From Seriola aureovittata (taxonomy: Eukaryota; Chordata; Actinopteri; Carangiformes; Carangidae): DNA of 64,000 nt. The first letter of the stretch is position 1. The number at the start of each line of letters is the position of its first letter. Below are positions 47,982 to 59,300 of this stretch, one piece after another. Position numbers and translations under genes: made by a program. The DNA lies in NCBI RefSeq assembly GCF_021018895.1, contig NC_079377.1, positions 22,591,001 to 22,655,000 on the forward strand, in the 5' to 3' direction. The notes below the pieces were generated by a model that was not told the DNA's origin, made no database searches, and saw nothing but the letters and a program-made list of their open reading frames with translations.

Positions 47982-48295
47982 CCTCTCTTCCTCTCTGCTT
48001 CGCTGTTTCTCATTGTCTCTCTTTGTTTCATCCTCACTGTATTTTCTCCTCTCCCAGTCACTCTCACTGAGCCAGCTCTGAGGATCTGTTGTACAGACTT
48101 GGACCTAGAACCTTCCCCTTGTTCCAATGAGAAAATGTGTTAGTGTCATTTTTTTTGCACGCGCGTGTCTCTGTGATTTGTGTGTGTTGCAGAAACAGAT
48201 GTAATATCACAGAGAACATCTGTCTCTAGTGTGTTGACGGGGAGAAGGATATGCAAAGCTCTGCACTTGGCGGGGTTATGATGTGTGCATGGATC

Positions 48296-48316
48296 TGTGT
48301 GTGTGTGTGTGTGTGC

Positions 48317-48371
<55 letters not shown>

Positions 48372-48404
48372 TGTGTGTGTGTGTGTGTGTGGGTGTGTGT
48401 GTGT

Positions 48405-48450
<46 letters not shown>

Positions 48451-48480
48451 TGTGTGTGTGTGTGTGTGTCTGTCTGTGTG
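48296..48480. repeat. Long (GT)n compound microsatellite, 185 bp
   Basis: The longest simple repeat in the window. Pure GT blocks alternate with GGG-containing breaks (48366, 48391 and 48405) and one GTGGTG break at 48443. It has several G runs and can form unusual structures. Cys-Val frames across it are artefacts. Confidence 0.97.
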
Positions 48481-48867
48481 ACCGTTTCTGAGAGATGAGC
48501 TTTTATTGCTTCATAAATCTGTCGCTGAGATCCGGGCGGAGGATCATGACTGTGTGGATACATGTGTGTTTGAATTGATCCCATCCAAGAGTTCTGTATG
48601 TTAAAGATAAAGATCCACATTAACTAACATATCTGTGTCTATTGGTGACTTTCTGAAGCTGTTAATCTTTCTAATATTTCTAAACTTATCACACTCTTTC
48701 AACCTGAATTATATGAAAACTAAAAAAGAAAACAAAAAACTATACAAGTATAATCAGATTATACAGTTCTCTCCTCGACTTAACATCAAATCTTATGAGA
48801 ACGTAAAGCTGTTTATAGTTCTACATTTTCCTTCGTTTTGCTGTTAGATTAATTAGGAAGTTAATAC

Positions 48868-48972
48868 GGCACGGTAGTACAGTGGTTAGGACTGTTGCGC
48901 TGTGTTCAAACCTGCTGGCGTCTTTCATGCTCTCCTCGTGCCTGTGTGGGTTTACTCCAGGTAGTCGGCTTC
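48868..48972 (+). mobile_element. Head of a tRNA-derived fish SINE
   Basis: GGCACGGTAGTACAGTGGTTAG (48868-48889, shown as A-box region) and GTTCAAACCTG (48904-48914, B-box region) match a well-known fish SINE head. CTCCTCGTGCCTGTGTGGGTTTACTCCAGG (48932-48961) matches its body. The element stops at 48972 after CGGCTTC. Confidence 0.75.
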
Positions 48973-49318
48973 TGAAGATAAGTTTGGATGTAACTAAAAC
49001 AAAGGTTCAGCAGAAATCCCTTTTTACTTAACTAACATAACAAAAATGGCAATTTCAACAAATAAGGCCAGAAGATGAAGCTAGCGCAAGTCTAACAAAT
49101 GAAATACTAAAGTAGCTCCAACAGAAGACAACATGGTGCACAGCAGGATGGATCGGTGTTATATAATTCATGTGGAGGACAGTGGCCAGCTGTTTCGATT
49201 TCCCCGATGACCTCCAGCTCCACTCAACCAGGAACCTGCAACATGAAAACAGAGCCCACAAACAACACAGCAACAACACAACACACACGAGCCGTGGTAG
49301 AGGCCCTGGGTCCGTCAC
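48973..49318. mobile_element. Insertion of about 350 bp splitting the SINE
   Basis: Sequence with no similarity to the SINE separates its head and tail. It begins TGAAGATAAG and ends near CCGTCACG. It carries no recognised domain. It might be a second mobile element or the product of a rearrangement. The flanks show no obvious target-site duplication. Confidence 0.5.
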
Positions 49319-49477
49319 GCCTCCCACAATCCTACAACATGCAGATTAGGTTAGTTGGCCGTAGGTGTGAATGGTTGTTTGTTTCTATACAGTATGTCAG
49401 CGCTGTGATAGACTGGCGACCTGTCCAGGGTGTGCCCCGCCCTCGCTCAATGTCAGCTGGGATCGGCTTGCAGTTGT
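49319..49477 (+). mobile_element. Tail of the split fish SINE
   Basis: CCTCCCACAATCCTACAACATGCAG, GTTAGTTGGCCGTAGGTGTG and TGATAGACTGGCGACCTGTCCAGGGTG follow one another as in the family's 3' half. The end, CAGCTGGGATCGGCTTGCAG, is the usual end of the body, but the GATGG-type tail is missing. Confidence 0.8.
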
Positions 49478-49802
49478 AACTGTCAACAGCTTTTTAATAG
49501 GCAGTAGGTGATCTATGACCTTCACAGGCTTCTGTCAGGTGCAATTAGGAACTGTAATAACCTCTCTGGTTTTGTCTGGATTTTCTAAATAATCTTAACA
49601 ACACAGATGAATGCCTTCTTCCTTTGTTTTTACAGTATTTGGTGTTCAGACCTGCGTTAAAGTGCGTCCTCAGTGATCCGATCACAAGTGGTCGGTCGGA
49701 TCACGCCTGGCTTTAAAATTTAAAATGATCTCACTTTCTCGCTTTATATGCAAATGTGTGTAATTGTTGTTTAGCCAAACGACACGTGGATACATTGTCA
49801 AT

Positions 49803-49804
<2 letters not shown>
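49478..49804. other. Unique sequence, no gene seen
   Basis: Nothing recognised. Confidence 0.45.

Positions 49805-49862
<58 letters not shown>
49805..49862. repeat. (GT)29 microsatellite
   Basis: Pure GT run, followed by GATTGAGAAAGAAAGAGAGAG. Confidence 0.97.
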
Positions 49863-49864
<2 letters not shown>

Positions 49865-50549
49865 TTGAGAAAGAAAGAGAGAGCAGGTTACAGCTTACAG
49901 GGGTTGAGCGAATCAATGCGCTGCACTGTTTCTACAGTGAAATCAAGTTTTATCCATTTGACAGTAAAACAGTGAAATATTTTGGGTTCATGGTGAAAGT
50001 GTCTTGGGACTAATGATGTGTCGTCAGTACAGGAGGCAGACCTTCACCCTTAAAAACCGAGGAAACATTCAACCTGCTTTTCTCTCCGCTGCTGTTCCCT
50101 GTGTCTCCCTGAAGTCACTATAATTAGAATACAGGTGTTCAAAGGTGGTTCTGAAATGCCATTCAGTGAAGTAATTGTTTAAAATGCTGCATTTACTGCG
50201 TATTCTCTGCTGTCACATTAAAACACTTCAAAACCAGGTTAGAGTAGATTACATGATGCGAGCGTGTGTTTGATGAAAAGAACCATGAAACATTTAAACC
50301 TCTGTACGATTTCAAAAATGTGGTTGAATCAAATCCAAAAATAGCAGTTTAACCTCATTTCTGGAATTAATACTCAAAGATGTGTTTTTCATCTGACAGC
50401 TGTAATACATATACTCATGACACATTATGAAGCCTGTGCATTTCACTATAATTGGTATCACGCTGTGCTGCTTTTGAACAATACTCTCTGTTAAGGTTTT
50501 TCTTTTTTCTTTAAACCCTGGGGTTTTCTTTTTGAAACGCTTGAAACGA

Positions 50550-50625
50550 TGGTGGCAGCCAAGAGGATCAAAAAAAGAAAGCAAGCTTTGGACTGGAAAG
50601 TTGCAGGTTTGAATCCTAGACATGC
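50550..50625 (+). mobile_element. tRNA-like SINE fragment (possible)
   Basis: GACTGGAAAGTTGCAGGTTTGAATCCTAGACATGCT (50591-50626) carries the B-box word GGTTTGAATCC and the surrounding 'GACTGGAAGGTCGCAGGTTCGAATCC' text. The head near 50552 is GGCAGCCAAGAGGATC. No cloverleaf can be drawn, so it is not a tRNA gene. Confidence 0.5.
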
Positions 50626-50626
50626 T

Positions 50627-51879
50627 AAAGAGAACTGAGTACTGGAAGGAAATAAGCGCCTTCTCCTCTTCCTGTAGTAAAGCTCATAATGTGTATAACT
50701 TCTGCATTGGAGTTGTTCAGTGAATACAATAGGAGGGCAACTTGCAAATGTCTTGCACAGTGTGCATCTGTGTGAATTCAAAGTATTATGTTTCAGCAAA
50801 AAGAGCAATCCTCCCTGGAGAAAGTGATAAAATGACAGCGTGACACCAAAAATTCTTTGAAACAGCGTTTGCAGCTCGTGCCTCTAAAACTCTTCTTCGA
50901 AAGCTAAAGTCATGAAATTCTGTCAGAAGTAGAAGCTCTTGTGGTGCAGCACTTGTCACTCACTTGCTCCCCCTTTGTCTCACTTTCTCTTTACATTTAA
51001 TTTTTCTTGTCACTTGTTAGAATACATCACTTAATAAAACAGACACCACTGTACAATATTAATCTCACCACGTCCTTTATATTACTTCTGAGCGTATGAA
51101 AAACCTTTTGTGCCTTGTAATTTTTCCACCTTAATTAACCACTATTTTCCTTTCTCCCTTTCTCTGCACTTTAAATAGAACCATGTATTTATACCACTTA
51201 GTAGCTTTCTATGTGTGTTTTCATATGTAAGTAAAGCACCCCACTCTGAAGTACGTGGACTGCATGCTATGATCTGTGTTAATGTGCATGTTTGTGCAAA
51301 TAGCTTGTCAGTTGATCATTTCCTCCAGGTGTATTTTCTCGCATTTACAGAAAAACCTATACGGCCATAGTGATTAAAAGCACCATTTGTGCAGGAAAAT
51401 TATAGGTCTTACTGTAAATCTGTACTTACATATACACCTCAGAAGCACATCAGAGGATGCACATCTCGAAGGATTTTCTTATGGATAAAAGACCGTATTG
51501 CTACTCGATTGTAAGTCTTGGCTCTGCCCTCCGTGGTGCACAGCACTCGGCTCTCTGTGCCTCCACTCCTGCCTAGGGGAAGCTTTCTGCCTCTGTGCTT
51601 TCAGACCTCTTTATAGCCAGCTCAGCTCTAAAGACGCAGGGCCTGATAGACTGAGACCTGAGAGACTGCTGCATTTTCTTGACTGCTGATTCCCCGACAA
51701 ACCAAAGTGTCATTCCTCTTTTCACATTTGGTGATTCCTGCAATCAACTTATTTGCTTTTCTCCCTGAGCAAATATTTTTTCAAAGAGGGTGATGACTGA
51801 ATATGTATTGGGAACCTGTAAGCTGTTTGAGCAGATCAACAGGTATAAGTGGGGCTGTAGTGAAGGGTTTGGAAATTTC
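50627..51879. other. Unique sequence, no gene seen
   Basis: Nothing recognised. Confidence 0.45.
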
Positions 51880-52075
51880 AATGGGGTGAGAGAGAAAAGA
51901 AAATAAGGAAATAAATAACTGAAATACTGGAGGAAGAAGAGATGACAGTAGAAGAGTGGAGAGAAGTGGGAGGACAGATACACTGGTGAGAAGTTGAAAG
52001 AGAGAGGAAGTGTGAGGAAGATGGGAGTTTGTCAGATTGAGGCATAAATGAGTGAAATGGAGAAAGAGAATGACT
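51880..52075. repeat. Purine-rich tract
   Basis: GA-rich plus strand. It gives Leu/Ser/Pro-rich minus-strand frames of up to 145 residues that are compositional. Confidence 0.7.
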
Positions 52076-52928
52076 ACTATAAATCTTCCGCTAACTAAGC
52101 AGATTTTTGGATTAAGTTTGGACGTGTTGTTGTGGTCGAGCCTCTTAAATGTTATTACCAGGAACATAAACTGCGCGGAAGAAGCTGCCAAGCTGCAGTT
52201 TGTCCACCAACTGTGCATCAGCTCGAGGGCTCGTTCTTGTCAGTCCACCGGTTGCTGACTTCACACAGGCTGCTGTTAACAGACAGATATTCCCTTTAAA
52301 TCTGAAACATACGACAACATGGGCAGAGGTTCCTGTGCAGGCAGGTGAACATTGTCAGTTGTTGGACTTAGTGCGACAAACTTGGCTCTGGTTAAATATG
52401 TAAAGGTGTGCAGAGACAAAAAGAATGTCTGGTTGAGTGAAGGTCAATGTGAAACTGTCATCAAGGTTAGAAAGCTTAAGTAACTGAGAGAAGCCCTGGA
52501 GAGCGCAACTTATACTGTATATTTATAGCCACTTCCATCTGTCAGCTGCTGCCAGTTGCATTGACTTCTCAAGCACTTAGATGCAGCACTTCCTGTTATC
52601 TCATGGTGTTTGTATTTGTTTTGTTTTTTACCAGTTTTGTTTTAATGTTAATCAGAAGAACTACAAGAACCACAACAATTAAATGGAAAAATCAGACTAA
52701 AGAGTGATTATAATTTAATCACATCTCTAGTCCCTTCAGTCTGCATAGATATGACGAAGTAAAATTGAATTATTTAGCTTCAAGGGATATTTGTGGGCTG
52801 TGAATTGCAAATTATTGTTTTCATAAGCTCCAAGCTTGCAGATAATTATGCCTGTAGGTAGCAATGAGGAATGCTAACAACACTTACTGTTTTAAGCAGA
52901 GTATATTTTGAAATTTTACTTCATCTAG
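52076..52928. other. Unique sequence, no gene seen
   Basis: No gene recognised. TGTTAACAGACAG at 52274-52286 is identical to 13 bp of the 19-bp minisatellite unit at 6022. Confidence 0.45.
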
Positions 52929-53062
<134 letters not shown>

Positions 53063-53302
53063 TGAAGAAAGTATTGTGAGCGGATGTAGCCTGAGCTACA
53101 AGCCATTAACCAAAATAAGGGGGTGCAAAAAGAAGAAGAAAGATGGAACTGGAAGCAGCAGTTAAAGCCATTTAGTTTCCTGTTTTAATGCCAGTGGAAG
53201 TCAGACCCTCCTGTTTGACGAGTCTTCAGAGTACAGAATGTGAAAAGCACAGAGAACATTTTGTACTGTAACTGCTGTGAGCTGCCGTCTATCAGCATAA
53301 AG
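53063..53302. other. Unique sequence, no gene seen
   Basis: Nothing recognised. Confidence 0.4.
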
Positions 53303-53316
53303 CCCCCCCCCCCCCC
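53303..53316. repeat. (C)14 homopolymer
   Basis: Fourteen consecutive C followed by AAACGG. Confidence 0.93.
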
Positions 53317-54179
53317 AAACGGCTGCCTCTGATGTGTAACTTACCGGCCAAATAGAAGAGAGTCTTTGTGGTGTTTTCCACACATAGGACTTATAAATAA
53401 CTAGCTTACTTTCTTTCACTATGTGGAAGTGTAAATTTGATCAAAGAGGCACATTTTACTGGTGACAGACCATTTCTTCAGCTAGTATGAAGACCTGTAA
53501 TTACCACCACTGAGATACAGGACAACAATACATGTAGCATCACTATAAAAGCTCGCGTGTTAACAGGCAAACTAGCATTTGCTGGATATGTGATTTACTA
53601 GATGTGAAGAAAGTCAGTCTAAAAAAACAAATCTAAAAAACATTTCACAATTTAACATGTTTCAAATATTTTCATAATGTAACCGGATGGTTAAGCGCTT
53701 CGAGTATATATCCAAAATTCAAAATGACTGTGAACTATTTTCAATGAACTCAAACGACATAAGTTATTTCATCTTTTGCAATAAAAATAATAATTGAGAG
53801 AGGACTCAGCTTTTGTGCTGCATTAAAAGAACTGTGAATTGCCTTGGTGTATGAAATATGTTATACACAAAGAACTTGAACAGCCTGACAGTAAGAAACT
53901 TCAAACAGGGACAGATAGTGATGGGATAGACTGACAAGTGGTTGATTATAATAGACTATAACAGACACTGAATGGAGAGAGTACATGTATGGTATGTTAA
54001 AGAGAGGCAGAGAGGAAGGGCGACACAAATGCAGACTGGGCAAGACTGACAGGAACAGAGGAGTTGCTCCCTCATCATCTAACTCTCTGGTTGAGTATAT
54101 AATCAACTTAAATTTAATCCCAGAGTCTGTGTGTATGTGTGTAAATGTGCAAACCAGTGTAGGGGAGATAAGGAGGTCT
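53317..54179. other. Unique sequence, no gene seen
   Basis: AT-rich, nothing recognised. Confidence 0.45.
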
Positions 54180-54430
54180 GCAAATGCAAGAGAGGGTAGG
54201 AGAGGAAAGAAAGTATGAACATCTAAGTTCAAGAGAGCCGGGAAGGAAACAGAGATAAGAGAGGAGGGAAGGATGGAGTGATGGAAGGAGAAAGGGCACA
54301 GGAAGGGTAAGGAAAGAGTGAGAGGAGAAGAAGGGAATGGAGAAGGCAAGAAAAGTAGAGGGAGAAGTTCCAGGAGGGGATGAAACTGAGAAAATGAGGA
54401 TGAGGAGTAGACAGGAGAAGAGTGAGAAAC
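54180..54430. repeat. Purine-rich tract
   Basis: GA-rich (GGAGGGAAGGATGGAGTGATGG, GAGAGGAGAAGAAGGG, shown as words). It is the cause of a 196-residue minus-strand frame at 53861-54451. That frame is Ser/Leu/Pro/Phe-rich, matches no domain I know and has no splice or start context. Confidence 0.75.
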
Positions 54431-54982
54431 CTTGTTTTCACTAATAAGCACGTATCAAAGCTGTCTTGGCTGTCAGATCAAAGACTTGGACTCGACCTTT
54501 CTAGGTATCGTGTGTCCAGTTGGACCATTGGGATCGGCAATCAGTGATAAGGGACGAGCTAAACTGACTCGGGTGGAAGGAAGAGAAGTGTAACAGAGTT
54601 CATCTGGACTCTGAGGAGCTAAAAAATGATGTTGATGCAGTCTGACGTGTGTTTTCATCTTTGGGTTTTCCTCTTGCAACCGTTTCTAACCTCCGAGTAA
54701 ATAAACCCTCACAAAAATGTTCCACGTGACAACACCCATGTGAACTCAAAGCTCATACTAGTTAAGTTGAACCTCTGTAGTTTTGATTTACATATCATGG
54801 TTGACAGTTTGATCTTCAGGTGTGAAAATATCACCTCATGGGTGATGTGTTTTTTGTTTATCTCACATATATTTCCATCTGCTTTACATTAGGGGCGAGC
54901 AATCCGCCGATCTTATTTGGGATCTATTTTTCAGATGAATTTTACAGATTGTGCCATTAAAAGCCGCGATATTTAGATAATT
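54431..54982. other. Unique sequence, no gene seen
   Basis: Nothing recognised. Confidence 0.4.
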
Positions 54983-55094
54983 GCAGCTGGCGACAGCAGT
55001 CCTTGTTCTGCTCTGCAGCCACTGTGAGTTTGGAGTAGCAGCACATGAACCAGTCCTCCATCTGAGCAGAACAAGAACCACCTTCACCAGCTGC
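54983..55094 (-). ncRNA. Hairpin candidate, 31-bp arms with 50-base loop
   Basis: Arms 54983-55013 and 55064-55094 are inverted repeats with 25 of 31 matching positions. Of the six mismatches, five (arm positions 9, 13, 15, 16 and 19) are transitions that become G-U pairs in minus-strand RNA, so the minus-strand stem has 30 of 31 pairs. In plus-strand RNA the same positions are C-A or A-C. The only non-pairing column is position 12. The length, 112 nt, suits a precursor-microRNA or a small hairpin, but it could also be the palindrome of a decayed mobile element, since downstream sequence to about 55240 (ending TGACATATAGCACCTTATAA) recalls fish repeat ends. No known microRNA seed was recognised. 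Confidence 0.3.
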
Positions 55095-56724
55095 AGTCCA
55101 AGATGGTGGAGTTACACGCCACCCGCGGGACGAGAGACCTGCTACAGGCGGGACAACCTAAGGCGGGGTGAGCTGGGGCCAGTTAGTCTGCAAGGGCTGA
55201 ACCTTCAAATCAAAAAACTGACATATAGCACCTTATAAATAAATAACAGCACTGTCTAATTGAATACTCCATATGAACTAAGCAAAAAGTTCCTTTTAGT
55301 GCACCAGCAGTTGATGAGAATTTCTATAATTTTTCATTTTATGGACTGATTGCAGTTTCCACCCCTTAGTATTTACTTGTAAGTTGATAATGAAGATGAG
55401 GGTTTTTCTTCTCTTCATCTGTCAGTAACTTTGGGTATTGCTGCTTATGCTAACAATCAATCAATTAGTTCAATAGTTGATCGATAAACCGATGTCTGTG
55501 GACAGCACTCTTGTTCTCCAATACCCAATGAATGATCTGACACGAATATAAAATGAATGAGATTGATTTTAATGATTAATGCCATTGACTGTTTTGGAGA
55601 CTTTGCATGTGTGTGAGAGAAACACAGAAAAGAAAGAAAATGAAAGAGGCCTCAAATTAAACCGAAGCAGCAGCTATGTGATGCTTTAGAAATGTTGTCA
55701 GAGGTTCAGCTAATGATTAGCAAAAACTCTTCTCTGCCCCTCTGAAGCTTGTCTAGGATTTGATGTGAGGATTTAACTACAAAAGACCAGCAGACAGACC
55801 AGTTAAAAGAGCAGTCCTCCGCTCGAATAAGCCGCTTTCACACGACTCCAGATTTATCACATTTTCCAAAGTAAACTCAACTAGAAATGGGGCCTCAGAT
55901 GATGTTATTGGAAATGATAGAGGTCAGAAGGAGGAATAGAGGCAAGGAGGAGAGACTTTGATAGCAACGGATTAAAAGACATAAACAGTAGCTCTCCATG
56001 TTTCGTATGGGAAGAGACGAGTAGCAGAGCAAATCAGCCGCCCTGAAACGTTGCTTCTCATCATCGTGGCAACCACATGGTGAGAGTCCAGCAGCATCGC
56101 AGTCAGACATCGGGGCTGTTTTAACATTTTTAACCATTTGCAGGGTAAACCATTCCAAATGGTTTACATTTCCTGTTCTGCCAGAGGGTGTTTTGTGTCA
56201 GGGCTACCGGTCAAGTCCAGTGACCATCAGGTAGCAATAACAGTAAAGAACCATGATAATTTGGACAAATTACATCAATGGCTGAGTTAACAACAGGACT
56301 TTTTCTCCAATTTTATGGCTGTCTGTGAAGGGAAGCAGCTGACGTAGTTGAGAAAAAATAATCACATAAGAATGAGCAGTAAAGCTTAAAGAAAAATAGC
56401 CACAATGTGCCAACTGCACCAAATAAGGAGGACCTGAAATCATGTTAAACCCCAAAGACAAATGCTGCTAAATCCTAAGACTAGGATCCTAATTTGTCAA
56501 TCCCAGCTACGTTAATGTGGCAACAATAAAAAGAAGAAAACTCTGGACCCACTCATGGCAGCACCCATACTAGCAAAAGGGTGCTCCATAATATTATTTC
56601 AAAACCTCTATGGGTAGAATTTGTACGTGATTGTACCATCCTTACTGTGATTGTAAAAGTTTTTGAGTAGTCATATGCATTATTTATCTGCTACAGTCAG
56701 AAATGGGCTTCAACTTGACTGATG
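55095..56724. other. Unique sequence, no gene seen
   Basis: Possible repeat end near 55240. Nothing else recognised. Confidence 0.4.
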
Positions 56725-57141
56725 GTGACATTAGGCATTATGTTTTCGGTTTGTCCATCGTCCACTCCAATCTTGTGTATCTCAGTCCCGCCTTGAGGGA
56801 CCTTCTTCAAATTTGGCATAAATATTCATTTTGACACAAGAACGAACTGATTCGAATTTGGCGGTCAAAGGTCTAAAGTCAGGGTCACTGCGACCTCACA
56901 AAACACTTTTCTGGCTATAACACACAGACTTTAAATCAAAAAAGGACAAACTGACAAATTATGACATTTTATATCCAAATGGCCAAAGGTCAAATTCAGT
57001 GTGACATCATAATGTTCTGCAAAAACACTGGCTGGTTATTAAACGCTGTAACTCACGGGGGAAGGGAGGGGAGATTGTGACTGTATTTCCTGCAACTTGG
57101 CTGGTTGGAGGAAGCATATGACCGTGAAGCGGTAACTCTAG
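56725..57141 (+). mobile_element. Dispersed fish repeat (class unknown)
   Basis: GTTTTCGGTTTGTCCATCG, CGCCTTGAGGGACCTTCTTC, AAATTTGGCATAAATATTC, GATTCGAATTTGGCGGTCAA, GACATTTTATATCCAAATGG, TGACATCATAATGTTCTGCA and GCATATGACCGTGAAGCGGT follow in an order that I recall from a high-copy repeat in fish genomes. In intact copies, similar text includes 'GGTCAAAGGTCACTGTGACCTCACAAAAC' (here at 56871-56908). I could not assign a class and see no terminal repeats. Confidence 0.65.
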
Positions 57142-58394
57142 TCCTCCAGTTCTTTCGTAGATATGGGGTAACAGGTGGACACCCAAAACCTTTCCTGCTC
57201 ATCACAGCAAAGTACCAGTGTTACTGTTGTCTGGTTGAGTGAGGTGTAGCACAACCACTCTTTTCTCCTGGCAACTTGGTTAACATGCAATGAACTGATA
57301 GTTTCAATCTGATGCAATGATTCAATAAGAGAAGTGTTTGATTTTTCACAGTTTTAACACAGTTTTTTTTATTGGCTGATGAGCACACACCTGGCGAGCT
57401 AAAGAGCTAATTAGGTGAATTAATTGAAAATAACATTAACACAAAATTATGGTTAATTTCAAACTCACCACAGAGACTGTATCCATGATGCCTGAGTATT
57501 ATTTTTGATAATTTCACCTCTGTGGTATTTCAAATAAAGGTTTAGTAGAGTAGAGAAGCTGTAATCACATTTTTACCCATTATGCACTTGAAGCAAAAAA
57601 CTGTTGTTCTTGAAGCTGAATCAGTCAGTAGGAAAACAAGTTTGCAAAGAAAAGTGACTGAACAGCCAACTTCTCTGGCTTTAACCTTGGTGTGCTGAGC
57701 GTCCAGACATTGAAAAAGTTTCCCTGGTAGCTCGGTGACAAAAGAGTGAATGGACCTCGACTGACTTGTTGATTGTGTTTCTCACAGTGTGAAAATAACT
57801 ATTAGCCTCTGTTTGCTGTACTGCATAGTGAACAGTATGGTGTAATGGTGCTGCAACTAGCACTATCCTTTTTAAGGCAGCTGAATATATTTGTTTAGGT
57901 TTAGGTTTGTTAACACTACCACAGGCTAAACATTAACAATAGAAGAGCAGACAAGATAAAACTAAAAATGAAAATGCAACAGACAGACGGATCAACACAT
58001 GTGAGCTTGACCCAGAAAACAAATGAGTCCATAAGTTAAGAGAAAAAACAACATGCAAAAATAATGAAAACCATAAAACAACACAGCCCCAGCAGAGGGA
58101 ACATGACTGTGAATGACCTAGTGATGGAGGGTAACAGCCACCGAATAGAAATGGTAATTGCCTTAGGACTCTTTACAATATTAATCTTATAATAATCTGA
58201 CTATACAATGACTGATCTCCTGACAATTACACTATGGTGTGTGAATCATTATTATTATGAGATGAAACAAGTTTTAGAGTTTAGATCGGGGGTTTTGAGC
58301 ACACCATCACAGTGGAGCTCATTTTTCAGCCGAGGATTTATTCCGTCAGATGTTGCTGCCTGCAGGTCTGGTGTAGGTCAGCTTGCAGCGGAGG
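57142..58394. other. Unique sequence, no gene seen
   Basis: Nothing recognised. Confidence 0.45.
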
Positions 58395-58470
58395 AGAAGT
58401 CGCAGGGCTGCTGGGAATTGAGTGTTTTTGCTCAAGGATACTTCAGCAGTGTGACAATATTGAAGTGTTA
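58395..58470 (-). mobile_element. Fish tRNA-type SINE fragment, minus orientation (possible)
   Basis: GTGTTTTTGCTCAAGGATACTTCAGCAG (58412-58459 region) matches the reversed 'CTGCTGAAGTGTCCTTGAGCAAGACAC' motif. Limits uncertain. Confidence 0.45.
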
Positions 58471-58638
58471 TCCCCCTGTCGACTGCAACATAACAGCTCT
58501 GCCCTTCTGTTATCGACCAATCTGAAGCTTCAAAATGTTTTTAAAAAATGCAACAAATACTTTAATACTATTTGGCTTGGACAGTGAATAAGAAAGCCAG
58601 CCAGAGGGTTAGACAATGAGTGTGTGTGTAGGAATGAC

Positions 58639-58639
<1 letters not shown>

Positions 58640-58678
<39 letters not shown>

Positions 58679-58683
58679 TGTGT
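58640..58683. repeat. (TG)n microsatellite
   Basis: TG run ending in AGTGTGTGAAAGAGAG. Confidence 0.95.
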
Positions 58684-58822
58684 GAAAGAGAGAAACATGG
58701 CCAAATTTTATGGGTATGAGTAAGCCAACCGATTTAAAGAGAGGGCAGGAAGGGGCCACATCCATAAATGAGTGAAATGGAGAGGCATAAACAATGAATA
58801 CAAGACAATGTGGCTCTGTTTT

Positions 58823-58824
<2 letters not shown>

Positions 58825-58880
<56 letters not shown>
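58825..58880. repeat. (TG)n microsatellite
   Basis: Pure TG run, followed by TCTCAGCCTG. Confidence 0.96.
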
Positions 58881-58882
<2 letters not shown>

Positions 58883-58950
58883 TCAGCCTGTATAAGAGTG
58901 ATATCTGAAAGCCTGTGTGTAAATGGCAAAATGGGGAACATAAACAACGC

Positions 58951-58990
58951 TGCGTGGCTCTGTGTGCGTGGCTGTGTGTGCGTGGCTGTG

Positions 58991-59021
<31 letters not shown>

Positions 59022-59030
59022 TGTGTGTGT
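58951..59030. repeat. (TG)n microsatellite preceded by three TGCGTGGCT repeats
   Basis: TGCGTGGCT occurs at 58951, 58965 and 58979, 14 bp apart, before a TG run with one GG break at 59014. It appears to be a seed of a longer-period repeat inside a dinucleotide tract. Confidence 0.9.
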
Positions 59031-59232
59031 AAATCATCAATTCAGAGTAGTGAAAGTCTGTTTATTCATGCTGTGACCCACATATGCTCCCCAGAAAGGC
59101 CTCATCAAAAGCCTCATTGTCCTCCTCCTTTTGCTCCCTTCACCTCCTTTTCCCTGTCCCCTCTGTCCTACCTCCCTCTTTTTCTCCTTACTTCCCTCAC
59201 TCAATCACTCTCTCCGTCTCTCTCTTGGGGTC

Positions 59233-59261
59233 TTTTTATAAGCCGGTCTTGACAGTCTCAG

Positions 59262-59300
<39 letters not shown>

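Noticed and set aside
48276..48620. Cys-Val and Thr-His frames over TG/CA tracts (here and at all other such tracts)
   Set aside because: Dinucleotide repeats are open in all frames, so these are by-products.
48868..48914. Possible tRNA gene
   Set aside because: It is the tRNA-derived head of a SINE, with decayed arms and the SINE body immediately after.
50591..50626. Possible tRNA gene
   Set aside because: It has a B-box-like word only. No acceptor stem or anticodon arm can be drawn. A SINE fragment is more likely.
53861..54451. 196-residue minus-strand open frame
   Set aside because: It overlaps a purine-rich tract. The composition is Ser/Leu/Pro/Phe-biased, with no domain, splice sites or start context.
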